Below are positions 42,491-52,582 of a stretch of 64,000 nt of DNA, in pieces. Within the stretch, counting starts at the first letter, position 1. Each line of letters opens with the position of its first letter. Location: the NCBI RefSeq assembly GCF_910592395.1, contig NC_088313.1, forward strand, positions 9,240,501-9,304,500, read 5' to 3'. The notes under the pieces were generated by a model. That model ran no database searches, had not been told where the DNA came from, and was given only the letters and a program-made list of their open reading frames with translations. The DNA is from Lineus longissimus. Lineage: Eukaryota; Nemertea; Pilidiophora; Heteronemertea; Lineidae. A program made the position numbers and the translations under genes.

Positions 42491-43552
42491 GATAACAGCC
42501 CTTGATGAGTTGGGCATAGCGATCTGAGGTGGCCCAGTTTGTTATGTTAAGAGAGTATATTTTCAGTCGTGCGTTTTATGCGCTGTACCTCGAGGTGTAA
42601 TTAAATTTCGCGGGACTCTCAGGACGTCCAATCTGACATTGCTTATATTTTTAGCCAATGAGAATATATTGAAATCTGACCTCTCCGAAGATTCCCAAAT
42701 CTTTGCCTTATCATGTACTTGCCGATATTTGGCAAGTAAGTGAGTTTAGCAGTGTTACACGTTAGACAATAACTTATTATGGTATGATGTTTTTAAGTTT
42801 AACTCAAAAACTTAAAAAATACAGAAAACAAGCTTTACATGAATAAATACAATAAGCTGTCAAACTCAGAAAGAAGTGTCAGCCTACATTGTATACACAC
42901 CCAGGGAAAATCTGCTAATAAATATGTCTGTCCAGGTATGGATTAGATCTAATCTAAACTCTAGTCTTGCTCTGTCTGACTTTTTGTTAAATGTCTAATT
43001 AAATGGTATGATAGACATCAGCTAGTTGATGTCTAATAGACATCAAGCAGTTGATGTTTCATAGACGTCTATCTACTTGATTTCGATGCATCTAGTATAC
43101 TGCAATTGTTATTTAAGAGTGTTTTTTTATTTAAAAATACTTAATCAGCATTTTTCCCGAAAATATTCTTAATTGTTTTCAGTATGAAAGAACAAAAATG
43201 AGAAAAAAAGAAAAGTTTGAAGATACACCAAATAATGACAAAAAACCTGCATGGTGTCATTCAGCATGCGCAGTTGTCTCATATACATCAAGTTGCCCAA
43301 TAGATGTGTAGTAGGCAACACAAGATTATACCTGTGTTCCAGTAGACATAAAAAACTATGAAGTGCTCTTGCTTGTCTATCAGACATCAACTTGTGATAT
43401 CTATTAGACGTTTATTAGATGTGGAGTAGGCATAACACGATTTTTCTTGTGTTTCCATGGACATCAAAAACTATAATTTGCCGTTGGTCTTTCTGAGTCC
43501 TGTCAAACTAAAGTTACGTTTTTTGTTGTAACCCATGCAAGATTCAGCGATT
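42491..43552. repeat. Palindrome-rich repeat DNA, no gene seen
   Basis: 'agttgatgtctaatagacatcaagcagttgatgt' and related words at 43,020-43,090 form small hairpins. Around 43,310-43,480 the phrase 'gtagacataaaaaactat.....tagacatcaa' occurs twice about 125 bp apart. Probably an old MITE or minisatellite. Confidence 0.35.
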
Positions 43553-43985
43553 ATTCATAGGTTGGAGGGTCGAGACCTATCAATTAGACGCGAGTATGCT
43601 TTTAACTCTCAAGTACATATTTGGAGAGGTATTGAAAAAATATTTGCTGTGGCAAGTCTACAGATATAAAGAAATTATTTGATGAAAAATTAATTTTGAA
43701 TTTTGATAATTTGGTAATAGGGGGCGTGTTTTGAGATTTTTCTGCCAGTTGGCTGAAGAGTGAAAATATCAATGTCTGTCCAATTTGTCGATTATCCAAA
43801 AATTTCCGTGGTCAACTACCAGTTTACTTTGCACCATTTACTTGCGGGACTGTCCGGAATATCATATATACCACCATTGATTTTTTAAGCCTTTTAGCAG
43901 TTCAATTGTCAATGTTTGACCGCGACGCATTATTACTGCGTGGGGTTGTGAATCTGAAATTTTGATATGATATTCCGGACCACCA
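43553..43985. repeat. Dispersed repeat, second copy, rearranged
   Basis: 43553-43860 is the inverted copy of block B of 26890-27320; about 43,877-43,981 is a direct copy of block A. The join is at GTCCGGAATATCATAT (43852), which also occurs inverted at 43,967-43,981 (ATATGATATTCCGGAC). Block A is thus bracketed by a 16-bp inverted repeat. Confidence 0.7.
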
Positions 43986-44050
43986 CCACCGACACCACCA
44001 CCACCACCACCACCACCACCACCACCACCACCACCACCACCACCACCACC
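43978..44050 (+). repeat. (CCA)n microsatellite
   Basis: More than 20 nearly uninterrupted CCA units. The open frames through it (poly-Thr on one strand, poly-Trp on the other) are artefacts. Confidence 0.95.
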
Positions 44051-44763
44051 GCTTCTTATTTACAATCCTCGCGCGAGGTGGCAATTACACGCATTTGGTT
44101 CCTCCATTTCTATCACGCCCCTAATTTCTGTTGTTTCAACTCATTTTGTTTAGTTCATTATTTTTTTTTTGTTCCTCACTCCAGCTCTATACACTATTTA
44201 CACCTCGGTCCACTGTAGATCCGATCCGAATGTGTGTTTTTTTTCGCCTGCCGCCTAAATGGCCCTATTAATGCCGATTATGGTCTCGACCGTTAATCAT
44301 GTTAATATGTTCTAGAACATAATTATTTATATCTGAGAACATAATTTCGGCCAAAAAAGGGAGAGTTTTACACTCCCGGACCAATAGGAGAAAACGAATA
44401 TTTTTCTAGACCGTTAATCAACCAATCACTGAACAGGAATTGTGTACTAGAACATAAATCAGCCATTCGCAACCACTGTACACTGATTGGCTTATCTTCT
44501 AGGCCATTATTCTCGGTCAGTGAACATAATTTAGCCAACCACGAGCCAGGAATACAGTGTACCAATCGCTGGCGGAATTATGATATAGAACATAAAAAAT
44601 GATGGTCAAGAAAATGAATCGATTTACGGTCAAGACCATCAATCGGCATTAATGTCCGCTCCAGCCTACCATTTACGGCAGAATCAGATCGAATTGGGGT
44701 GAGGTGCACCGCAAACTGATGGGGCGCGTGATACAGAAAATGAGGCATATTTGTAGTGGTATG

Positions 44764-45178
44764 TACGGTGGCCCATAGAGGACATGCGTTTATTTTCAAT
44801 ATATTAAAAAATTTTCTTTTTACAATGCGTTTTTTTTCTCTCGAATTACAACCACCGTCGGATTTATTTCTCACCGCCGAAAAAATAATTTCCACCGCCG
44901 GGTAAAAAATAATAATTCCCACCACCGCGGTGGAAATTAATATCGACCGCGGTGGAAATTAATATCGACCGCGGTGGAAATAATATCCACCGCGGTGGAT
45001 ATTATTTTCTTTGGCGGTGGTGGGAATTATTATTTTTTACCCGGCGGTGGAAAATAATTTTTCGGCGGTGAGAAATAAATCCGACGGCGGTTGTAATTCG
45101 AGAGAAAAAAACGCATTGTAAAATTTTTTTTTTTCTATTATATTGAAAATAAACGCATGTCCTCTATGGGCCACCGTA
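44764..45178. mobile_element. Near-perfect 415-bp palindromic transposon with 6-bp TSD
   Basis: Starts TACGGTGGCCCATAGAGGAC and ends in its reverse complement. Flanked by GGTATG at 44758-44763 and 45179-45184. The two halves mirror each other almost base for base, with a core of repeated ACCGCGGTGG words at about 44,924-44,998. The entire element can fold into one hairpin of ~200 bp. Non-coding. It shares the TACGG terminus and the 6-bp TSD with 31539-32797. Its right edge is only ~18 bp from the stop codon of the next gene. Confidence 0.85.
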
Positions 45179-45201
45179 GGTATGGACGGAGGCGACGGAG
45201 G

Positions 45202-45793
45202 TTAATACTGCTGGACGTTCAGTATGTTTTTTTCGGGTCGTGTAAACGGCACTAATATTGTGTAATTCGTGCATTTATTCAATAAGCATTCAGTTACTGT
45301 CATGAGTGTTGAAGCGTACATTAAAATCATCGGGTAATACGCATTCACTGGAAAATAATCATGGCCGACTTGTATATAATTATTATAGGGTGGTCTCACA
45401 TAGTGCCTTGCTGGAGAAAAAGACAACAGAAATCAAATCTACATGACGGACATAATCTTATTCAGTTAAGTCATCATGACGACTCTTTGTTCTGCCCTCC
45501 GACATTGCTGGTCGTGAAAACACCTCATTGAGATTCGTCATACTTTGAAAAAGGTCGTCTGTTGGGGATCGACATACATCTCTTAAAATAACAATTTGAA
45601 TCGCAACCGTGAACATTCGATCTGGCAATAACATGGCTGGTTTACTTTTTTCGAATAGAGCTCCTAGATTTAAGTGCCCAAATTAGTATCTACAGTTTTG
45701 CTTGCGTTAGTACTCACCCAAAGCATAATGGATTAACCGCTTTGGATTGGTCATGGTTCCATTTGATACAATTTTGTTCAATGAAGCAAAAAC
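45202..45793 (-). CDS. Last two coding exons of an unrecognised gene
   Basis: The exon at 45718-45793 (acceptor TTTTAG, donor GTGAGT) encodes VFASLNKIVSNGTMTNPKRL then IHYAL. The exon at 45202-45410 (acceptor TTTTCTCCAG) joins in phase 1 and encodes ARHYVRPPYNNYIQVGHDYF, PVNAYYPMILMYASTLMTV and on to a TAA at 45202-45204. Both have amino-acid composition like real protein and good splice signals. I do not recognise the family and could not find upstream exons with confidence. A moderately hydrophobic stretch (YYPMILMYASTLM) is too weak to call a membrane segment. Confidence 0.4.
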
Positions 45794-47129
45794 CTAAAAG
45801 AAAACGTGTATATAATACCAACTCTAATATTGCACGGACGAATGTTCTTTTATTAGAGTGGAAAATAGTACTAGTAAGCCGTAATCGCATTGCCTATTGA
45901 CCCTTAGAGACCCTGTGTCATGGCATTTGGACATACATGTAAATGCCTTGTATTTATGTGTGATATTAATCCGATTCGTCTATGGTTGGGAATAATAGTG
46001 AACCACAACTACTGCAAATGAAACACACGTATTGAGAGCATGAGAAAATGGTAACAGTGATGATGGTGTAATGAATCAGGGTTAGGAAAACACGAGGACA
46101 GGAGATGACCTCTAACAATCTGGACGCTAATGTTTAAAGACGATTTGAAACATCCACACATCTAAACGTCTTTTCGAGCAATAACTTGAGATGCTTTTCA
46201 GGAAATTACACGTGGACAAATTATGATATAGGTATGTGCACTTGGCATTTATCATTCTGTAAGTTCCGTACCGTACTGTATTTCAAAGCCACGCTTCAGA
46301 TGTGTTGAGTTCGTTGTCTCGCCAAGTTTGCCATTGGGTTAGTTACGTTTACTTAAGTATCTCTAAGCAACCCGTCTCCAATGATATAATCATAAACTCT
46401 TCTTTGTCATGTTCATCAAGTTTGTTGTCGCAACTGCGCACAAAAATGGATTATTTGAGTTCTCGGCAGCTTTTCTAACAGTTTTAACACTGCTATGTAA
46501 CCACTCGAATTTTAAAACAGACATTTTTTTTAATTCCTGCGTTATAGTGCTGTTTATGCAAATTTGTCTCTGAAGTTTCTATCCTCCTTTACTGAGGGTG
46601 TGTTAAATGCTAAATAGATTCTAAGACTCAAATTAGTCAATTAACAAAATAAAAACATTACACTACTGTAATTAATTAATTCTATCCGCTTTGGACACGT
46701 CACTTTTTAACTGACTGCAAAAATTCCAGAACAAAGTGTCCGGCGCAATACTGTGTAGTAACTCGAAATTCATTCGCAGTCCGTCATCTTACTCGCACAT
46801 GACGAAACTCTAGTTATTGACGACGTTGCCGTCCATGCTTGCTCTTGAATCGGCCGCCAAATGCATCAGAATGATAAAGACCTTGTCATTATGCCCTAGA
46901 ATTGTATAATTAAACAATTTAGTTGAAAATGTTTTACATGAATGACAATCATCATTTTAATTTCATCTTAAAAGTCGATCCGAACTTGGCCTTTCCCCCC
47001 CTCAATAGCAGAACAAGAGGTTGTCAATTTTCATTAATACGTTAATGCTTTTTACAGAAGGTCGCTGAAGATTTCATCCGATGAAACGACCAGAGGGAGT
47101 TTGTTGATGAATTCAGTCGAATATTCAAG
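45794..47129. other. Region between two divergent genes; no exon supported
   Basis: Should hold the 5' part of the minus-strand gene and the promoter/5' UTR of the plus-strand frame at 47130. A possible acceptor (TGCTTTTTACAG, about 47,047-47,058) precedes the plus-strand ATG by ~70 bp, so its 5' UTR may be spliced. Confidence 0.35.
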
Positions 47130-48473
47130 ATGGGTTTCGCAGAGATGATGAAGGTGATTGAGAGCTCACAGAATGTGAATCCAAACAAGCGAAATGTTTA
47201 CAACAAGAAACCAATATCAAAGGAGACGAACCGATCGACGGCTTCCACGGCAAAAACAAACATTGGCGACTGGGTCACAACTTTGAAACTGACTAACGAT
47301 GATTACAAAGCAGGTCCGCAATTGGTTCCTGTTCTCTCGGGAAAGATCGGAAATATTCCGAGGTTGAAACGGAGAGGGAGTCCAGATTCGGCGCGAACAG
47401 AAATATCGATGCTCTCAATATCGAGCCGCGGGAGTCCGGCACTAGTCAGGGAGCGGATAAATGTTCGCAGGCGGCGTACGACGCGACCAGAAAAACGTCT
47501 GGACTGGGAGACATTTCTCCGAGCGCGGAAAATACTGATAGATGAGTTGCTTCAGAACGATGGTGAAGATAAGGACGCGGATATGTTTTTAGAGTCGATA
47601 ACGTCATTACCTAGTGACAGCATTGAGAGATCGTCAGTGGCCCTTGACTGTTCTCAACATGTTCCGCCTAAAATCATTTTGGACAAAGCTTGTCTCTCTC
47701 CAGTTATCGAATCCGCATCGAAGTCCGAAGCTCCCAGTCCCGATGAGGTTAGTCTACCCGAATTGAGCTCAGGAAGGAATGCGACACCGACCAAAGGGCA
47801 TAGGAGTTTACCTGAGTTGAACTCCGCTAAAGAATCGAATCATTCACACGCACATACACAAGGCAGGGATTCTCCGACGTACCGTTTCCTGTCTTCCGTG
47901 TCTCCGACCAGCATGTGCTTTAGTAGTCCTTGTCCAAGTCTGAAACACAACAAAGAGGGCGTCCCAGATTTTGAGAGGCATGTAACTTTGAAGGTCAGGA
48001 AGAGAATCCTCATGACTACATTCGAACTGAATCGAATGACCGGTTACGGTGACCCAGACAGCGTGTACGTAGCATCCGCAGACAGTGACTGGCTAAGGTT
48101 TACGGATGAGGATTACTCAAAAATACCAAGGATTCCACAGCGATTCCGGGTAGCTCCGCAACTCAGCAGAGTGATACGACAGGACATCCGGTATAAAACA
48201 GGTCGACCTTGCTACAGGAAGTTAAAAGAAAGAGACCTTAGTGCCTTCGAAAGGGAAAAATTAAAAGAAATGACAGAAGAGACATTTAAAGAATTGTGTA
48301 TTTTTCATTGGTTGGTAGACATCGACGAAGACAAATTTGAAGATGTTGGGTCGGAAATCGTGGAGCAAAAAGATAGACCGAAGACTAGGAGTGCAAGTCA
48401 GAGACGAAGTTCTTTGGCTTATTACACCCAAATAAACGACAGTGATATTTTTGACGTTGGTATCCCCATGTAG
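47130..48473 (+). CDS. Unrecognised 447-residue protein, uninterrupted reading frame
   Basis: By far the longest open frame in the window with non-repetitive content. The ATG has a favourable context (AAG ATG G), and the stop is TAG at 48471-48473. The protein is hydrophilic and Ser/Arg/Lys-rich: a basic N-terminal third with an RRRR-type stretch (VRRRRTTRPEKRLDWETFLR), then a Ser/Pro-rich middle where LPELSSGRN and LPELNSAKE form a short repeat. A more ordered C-terminal part follows (VTLKVRKRILMTTFELNRMT, REKLKEMTEETFKELCIFHW, LVDIDEDKFEDVG). No signal peptide or membrane segment. No domain that I recognise. Probably a nuclear or cytoskeletal protein by composition, but this is a guess. It may be a single large exon with a spliced 5' UTR. 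Confidence 0.7.
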   Translation: MGFAEMMKVIESSQNVNPNKRNVYNKKPISKETNRSTASTAKTNIGDWVTTLKLTNDDYKAGPQLVPVLSGKIGNIPRLKRRGSPDSARTEISMLSISSRGSPALVRERINVRRRRTTRPEKRLDWETFLRARKILIDELLQNDGEDKDADMFLESITSLPSDSIERSSVALDCSQHVPPKIILDKACLSPVIESASKSEAPSPDEVSLPELSSGRNATPTKGHRSLPELNSAKESNHSHAHTQGRDSPTYRFLSSVSPTSMCFSSPCPSLKHNKEGVPDFERHVTLKVRKRILMTTFELNRMTGYGDPDSVYVASADSDWLRFTDEDYSKIPRIPQRFRVAPQLSRVIRQDIRYKTGRPCYRKLKERDLSAFEREKLKEMTEETFKELCIFHWLVDIDEDKFEDVGSEIVEQKDRPKTRSASQRRSSLAYYTQINDSDIFDVGIPM

Positions 48474-49999
48474 GACGGTATCACAAGCAAGCGTTGCCCA
48501 ATCACTAACTGGATGAAGTCCAAGTAAATTGTTTTTAATATGTATAAGAACAAAAAATACATGTGGTACAATTTACACTGCACACCATAGTGTAAAGGAT
48601 AGATGGCATAATTATGGCCAAGCTGTCGGCTACCCAGTCACCTTCCATTATCCCTGATGTTTATTCTCAATTATCCGAAGCAAGAAAGCGAGATGACCGT
48701 AAATTCTCTTGTAACACACGGTCCTTGCAAACAGAGGCTCTATATCCTCCCTAACATCTCCTGAATCCTGGTTCCGATGGTGACAATAGACATGATAAAT
48801 TGACTTGACTTCATCAGTAGAAATACTTGATGGCTCTGGGTACTTCGGATAGAATTTTGGCCTGTTTTGGTGGGTTTTGTTTTTTAAGGGACGCCCTGTA
48901 TATCTAACATCGATATTCTCATACTGTTTTAAATTTATCATATATTTAACATCGACATCTTTATACTCTGTCCGGGCAGATTGCGCTTAATCGCCACAGC
49001 CACGAAAGACCCCTTGTCGGATTTTCTTTGAAGTTTTTTATAACGGTCCACATACACCGCTTCGATCGCCGAGCAGATTTTGTATATTTACTGAGTCCGT
49101 CGTAGATGTCAAATTTACCCGAATACTAGAATAGGGGCGATTGGATGATTGTGCTATTCAGTCTTCAGTAAAGAGGCCTACTGGAAATCCTTGATTCGGA
49201 GAGTGACACAGTGATAGCAACAGGCCTATTTTCTAACGGCTGCGTGATTCGCTTCCTTCGCATTCTTCTCTGTGGACGAATGAACAGTTGTCCTAAAGTT
49301 GAGCAAGATGGGAATTGAATGGAATAAGAAATCGGTACAATCACTGTTTGATGAGTGTTTTCTATACTGCATTGAATTGGTATGAATCTCTTCATGCCAC
49401 TTCGTGATGCCTACGCGTTTGAAATGATAATATTAAAGCGTATAATTTCACCCTGGCGAATGAGTATTCTGACGAGCCGCGTCTATAACACCTCAGACAA
49501 TACATGGCATGTCCTCAAGCTGTGTCACAGGCCTATGTCGGAACATGCAAAACATGGGAAATCATGCGATAATCGGATAATTAAGATATTTACAGGCATT
49601 GTATCGAAATGAAAATACGTTCATCTGGTAATTATGAATAAAGAGCAGCCCCTGGATTCATTTTATAAGAAAATAAACGCATGGTTTTTTTGCAAATGTC
49701 GAAACGGTATAAAAAAATTACAACATCAATATTGTTCGCGCTCATCCATCGAGAAAACCGTAATTTTCTTATCCAAATCGTTTTGACTACAGTCTGAAGA
49801 ATTGAACTAGCTACCAGATACACCAAAATAAATTTCATGTAACACAATTTTAAAGGTATTTTATCCACTTTACCTGCGCCTCGTTAGTTTTCCCGCGCAA
49901 ATGAGATCGTTATCTCCGCGGCTTTATGCGACATTCATTCGCCGGGGTGAGTTTAGTAGGTCGAATAACACATTTATATGGCAGCAAATTACACTTTAT
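48474..49999. other. 3' flank of the orphan gene; no further gene supported
   Basis: No AATAAA directly after the stop. The minus strand has an open frame (48648-48941, extendable to about 48,985) with a short repeated KDVDVKY/ENIDVRY peptide, which I cannot support as a gene. The rest is AT-rich. Confidence 0.35.
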
Positions 50000-50530
50000 T
50001 TACATTGTCTCGTCTTCAGTATCATCTGGCTCATCTTCGAAGAAAACTAAATCCTCGTTATCACTGCCTACATCATCATCAGCAACTACTAAGTCTTGAA
50101 GATCACCTTTCTTGAATAGGAAGACCACTGGATCTAAACGCAATCCGCACAACTTCAGCATCTATCCTTTCCCATGCTAGACTGATTATCCGTTCCACCT
50201 CCCTCAGCGAAATCTGCTGGCAGTCCCCATTGTCCTCAGTGTGACCAATATTTTCCACGCATTACATATTGTGCGAAGTCAGCATTTGAAGGCCTTCACT
50301 ATGCTGATATCGAGCGGCTGCATAAGGCTGGTACACTTTCCAGGTATGAAATCCATGTGACCCCAAGCATCTTCAACTAAATTCCGGAATTCTCTATTTC
50401 TATGTGGTGAATATTGGTCTAGAATTAACATGAATGGTTTCTCTGAGAGATTTCATCCAGCCAATTGATGAGCATCTGCGTTTGTACCCAGCCTGTCTCA
50501 GTTGGAGTCATCTAGAAAGAAAGAAGGTTG
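50000..50530 (-). pseudogene. pogo/Tigger-type DDE transposase remnant (C-terminal part)
   Basis: In order on the minus strand but in shifting frames: PFMLILDQYSPHRNREF (the second catalytic Asp of the DDE_1 domain), GHMDFIPGKCTSLMQPLDIS then IVKAFK (the classic P.GCTSLLQPLDVSINKPFK-like block), ISLREVERIISLAW, and an acidic tail (DDDVGSDNEDLVFFEDEPDD) to a TAA at 50000-50002. At least three frameshifts make it dead. DDE_1 transposases cut and paste pogo/Tigger elements. The N-terminal CENP-B-like DNA-binding part is not seen. Confidence 0.75.
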
Positions 50531-51334
50531 CACTGCAATGTTACACTTGTTATTCAGTTTGGGTGATTACAGCCACGTTGACTTTGATCATGGTTATGTT
50601 TTAGTGGAAAGACTTGAATTGAATGTCCAATTAGATCAATAAGAAAGCACAATTAATAGAGAAAAGTGACGATATTCGTGTGCTGGAAGCGAAAGGCAAA
50701 CTTTTTTTCGACAGAATCTTAGAGCGGCTCGATTACAGATGATAATTTCAGCAGGTCCTTTCCGTCCATCTGCAGTAATCATCAGGCTAAATGTGCACCA
50801 AAGCTTCTTGTTTCCGTGACTTCTCGTTGTAGGTGTACACCGGTTTCATATCGTATAAAACAAAGGTTTGATTTATGTATTATTTTCTCGTAGCGTGTTG
50901 CGAACCCTCTCACGGCATTCCCGAATACGGTCGTCTGCATTGGCTGGTAGAGTTTTCGAATCGAAAGTGTTGCGTAGCTCATGTGTTTTCTTAAATAAAA
51001 CGAACATTGTTGGTTATAATTCTTATAAATCGTTAAACGCTTATTATGCGATTATGAAGCGTAGACAAAATAATCGAGTTTACCTCTGCAAAAAGCGATT
51101 GAACTACCCGTCAGAAGCTGTAAAGGGGATGAGGTAGGGTCTTGTCCTTTGAAGTTCATCCCTGTCTCGTTGTGGAAGTTATCCCCACCATTGTTGATAT
51201 TGGCGTGTAGCCCATAACGACCTTTAAAAACTGGCCATTTTGCTGAAAAATAAAGTAGAGGTGTCAACGCACGATCAAAAAATGAAGTCTCTTAGAGTTT
51301 CAAATTCATAAAGGACTGACATTTAAGGCTCACA
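50531..51334. other. No gene seen
   Basis: Probably the decayed remainder of the pogo-like element plus unique sequence. The open frames at 50782-51137 overlap on opposite strands and match nothing. Confidence 0.35.
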
Positions 51335-51615
51335 AACGTTGTTAAAGCTGAACTGCATGCTCAAAACCAGAGCATCCCATGCGGCAACAGTAAGAAATTC
51401 AAACGATCGAAAGGTCCTTCTGAATACGGCCTGAAACATGATAGACCACCAATGCTTTGATGCGCTCGATTTCACAAACCAGTAAGCCGTGGGTCGATGC
51501 GGACCTTCGCAGAGAATTCTGGAAGGAAAAAAATAAAAAGGTCCTGTCATCGGGACTAGAACTCGAGACCTCTGGTTTTATTTGCCAACACTCTTATCCT
51601 CAAGGCCACTGGGCT
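51335..51615 (-). mobile_element. tRNA-derived SINE, minus-strand copy
   Basis: On the minus strand a tRNA-like head starts near 51,615 (box-A-like GTGGCCTTGAGGATAAGAG, box-B-like GAGTTCTAGTCCC). It is followed by a body that ends in the segment 51335-51463, shared with the plus-strand copy at 51912-52110. The shared tail contains TCATGTTTCAGGC and AGAAGGACCTTTCGATCGTT. Heads differ more than the tails. Confidence 0.6.
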
Positions 51616-51911
51616 GCTTGAAATGCCTGTCGTTTTATACGCCTTTATAGAATGTGTAATCATTTGTGTGTAATCTCTGTTCAACATCTTTGAGCGGCTT
51701 TCAGTGGGCAACTGCAGGAAGGAAGTCATTTTTTCTTTGCTGTGCGTGATTATGTAAGCGGAGTCTACGTTTTCTCTTAGCAATGTTTACCTTTGTCTTG
51801 GTATCTTCTTCTATTACATGTACTTGAGAAAATTTCTGGTTCATCTCTCATAAATAAAGAATAATCGCCATTCTTATAAGATATTTTTGCTGGCAGCAAA
51901 TCACAAGAAAG

Positions 51912-52110
51912 CCCCCCCCAGCTCAGACGGTTAGAGCGTTCGCATTCTGAGCCCGAGTTCCCGGGTTCGAATCCCTGGAGAAGCACATCGAAGCATTGGA
52001 GGTCTATCATGTTTCAGGCTGTATTCAGAAGGACCTTTCGATCGTTTGAATTTCTTACTATTGCCGCATGGGACGCTCTGGTTTGGTGCATGCAGTTCAG
52101 CTTTAAATTC
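51912..52110 (+). mobile_element. tRNA-derived SINE, plus-strand copy
   Basis: The head CAGCTCAGACGGTTAGAGCG (box A) and GGTTCGAATCC (perfect box B) form a tRNA-like D-arm and T-arm. The acceptor stem does not pair and the anticodon stem is weak, so it is not a working tRNA gene. The body ACATCGAAGCATTGGAGGTC and TCATGTTTCAGGCTGTATTC is ~93% identical to the inverted copy 450 bp to the left. Confidence 0.7.
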
Positions 52111-52582
52111 GTTTTAACAGTGAAGTCGGATTACCTCCAGGCATTCGTTGGCGTCGTCTACGTCCGGCCAGATTTGGGTGCTCGTTCATCAGTTGTCTTA
52201 TTTCGTCTTCGTTAGCCAACCAATCGCTGAAGGTTCTTGGATGGATGCGGTTGTGCCTCGCTAATTCGGCGGGGGTCCTGGCGTGGGCTTGACCTAAGAT
52301 GTGCGCCTCGGTGTAAACATCCATGTAATTAATTTTCTGCTTTAACAGTTTTTAAAGAATAGGCCTTTCGGTGTCGTCATGGCGGATTTTCCACGGGGGC
52401 AGCATTTTCATAATCAACGTTTCCATGATCGTCATCACCATGATCATCACTCTGATGTACGTCATAAACGTAATGCACCATTGACAAACATTGGCCCACA
52501 CAGCCAGAACAGAACTTTCTCCAACTTCATCTTGAATAAAGCAGACACTGTCACAGCTTGCGGTACACTTAGACAAGGGTCC
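52111..52582. other. No gene seen; edge of the 5S array
   Basis: Short unique stretch between the SINE and the 5S repeats. A His/Asp-rich open frame (52379-52654) is low-complexity and not supported as a gene. Confidence 0.35.

Noticed and set aside
43902-44218. Poly-Trp and poly-Thr open frames
   Set aside because: Translation of the (CCA)n microsatellite.
45545-45600. Possible extra exon (VCRSPTDDLFQSMTNLNE) between the two exons of the 45-kb gene
   Set aside because: Its phase does not fit the downstream exon, and its donor (GTGTTTTC) is poor.
48648-48985. Minus-strand open frame with KDVDVKY/ENIDVRY repeat
   Set aside because: Natural-looking in part but no splice sites, homologue or start context that I can support; overlaps the 3' flank of the plus-strand gene.
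51912-51985. tRNA gene (possible Arg, anticodon TCT)
   Set aside because: Boxes A and B are good, but the acceptor stem does not pair, the anticodon stem has mismatches, and a SINE body follows that is repeated nearby.
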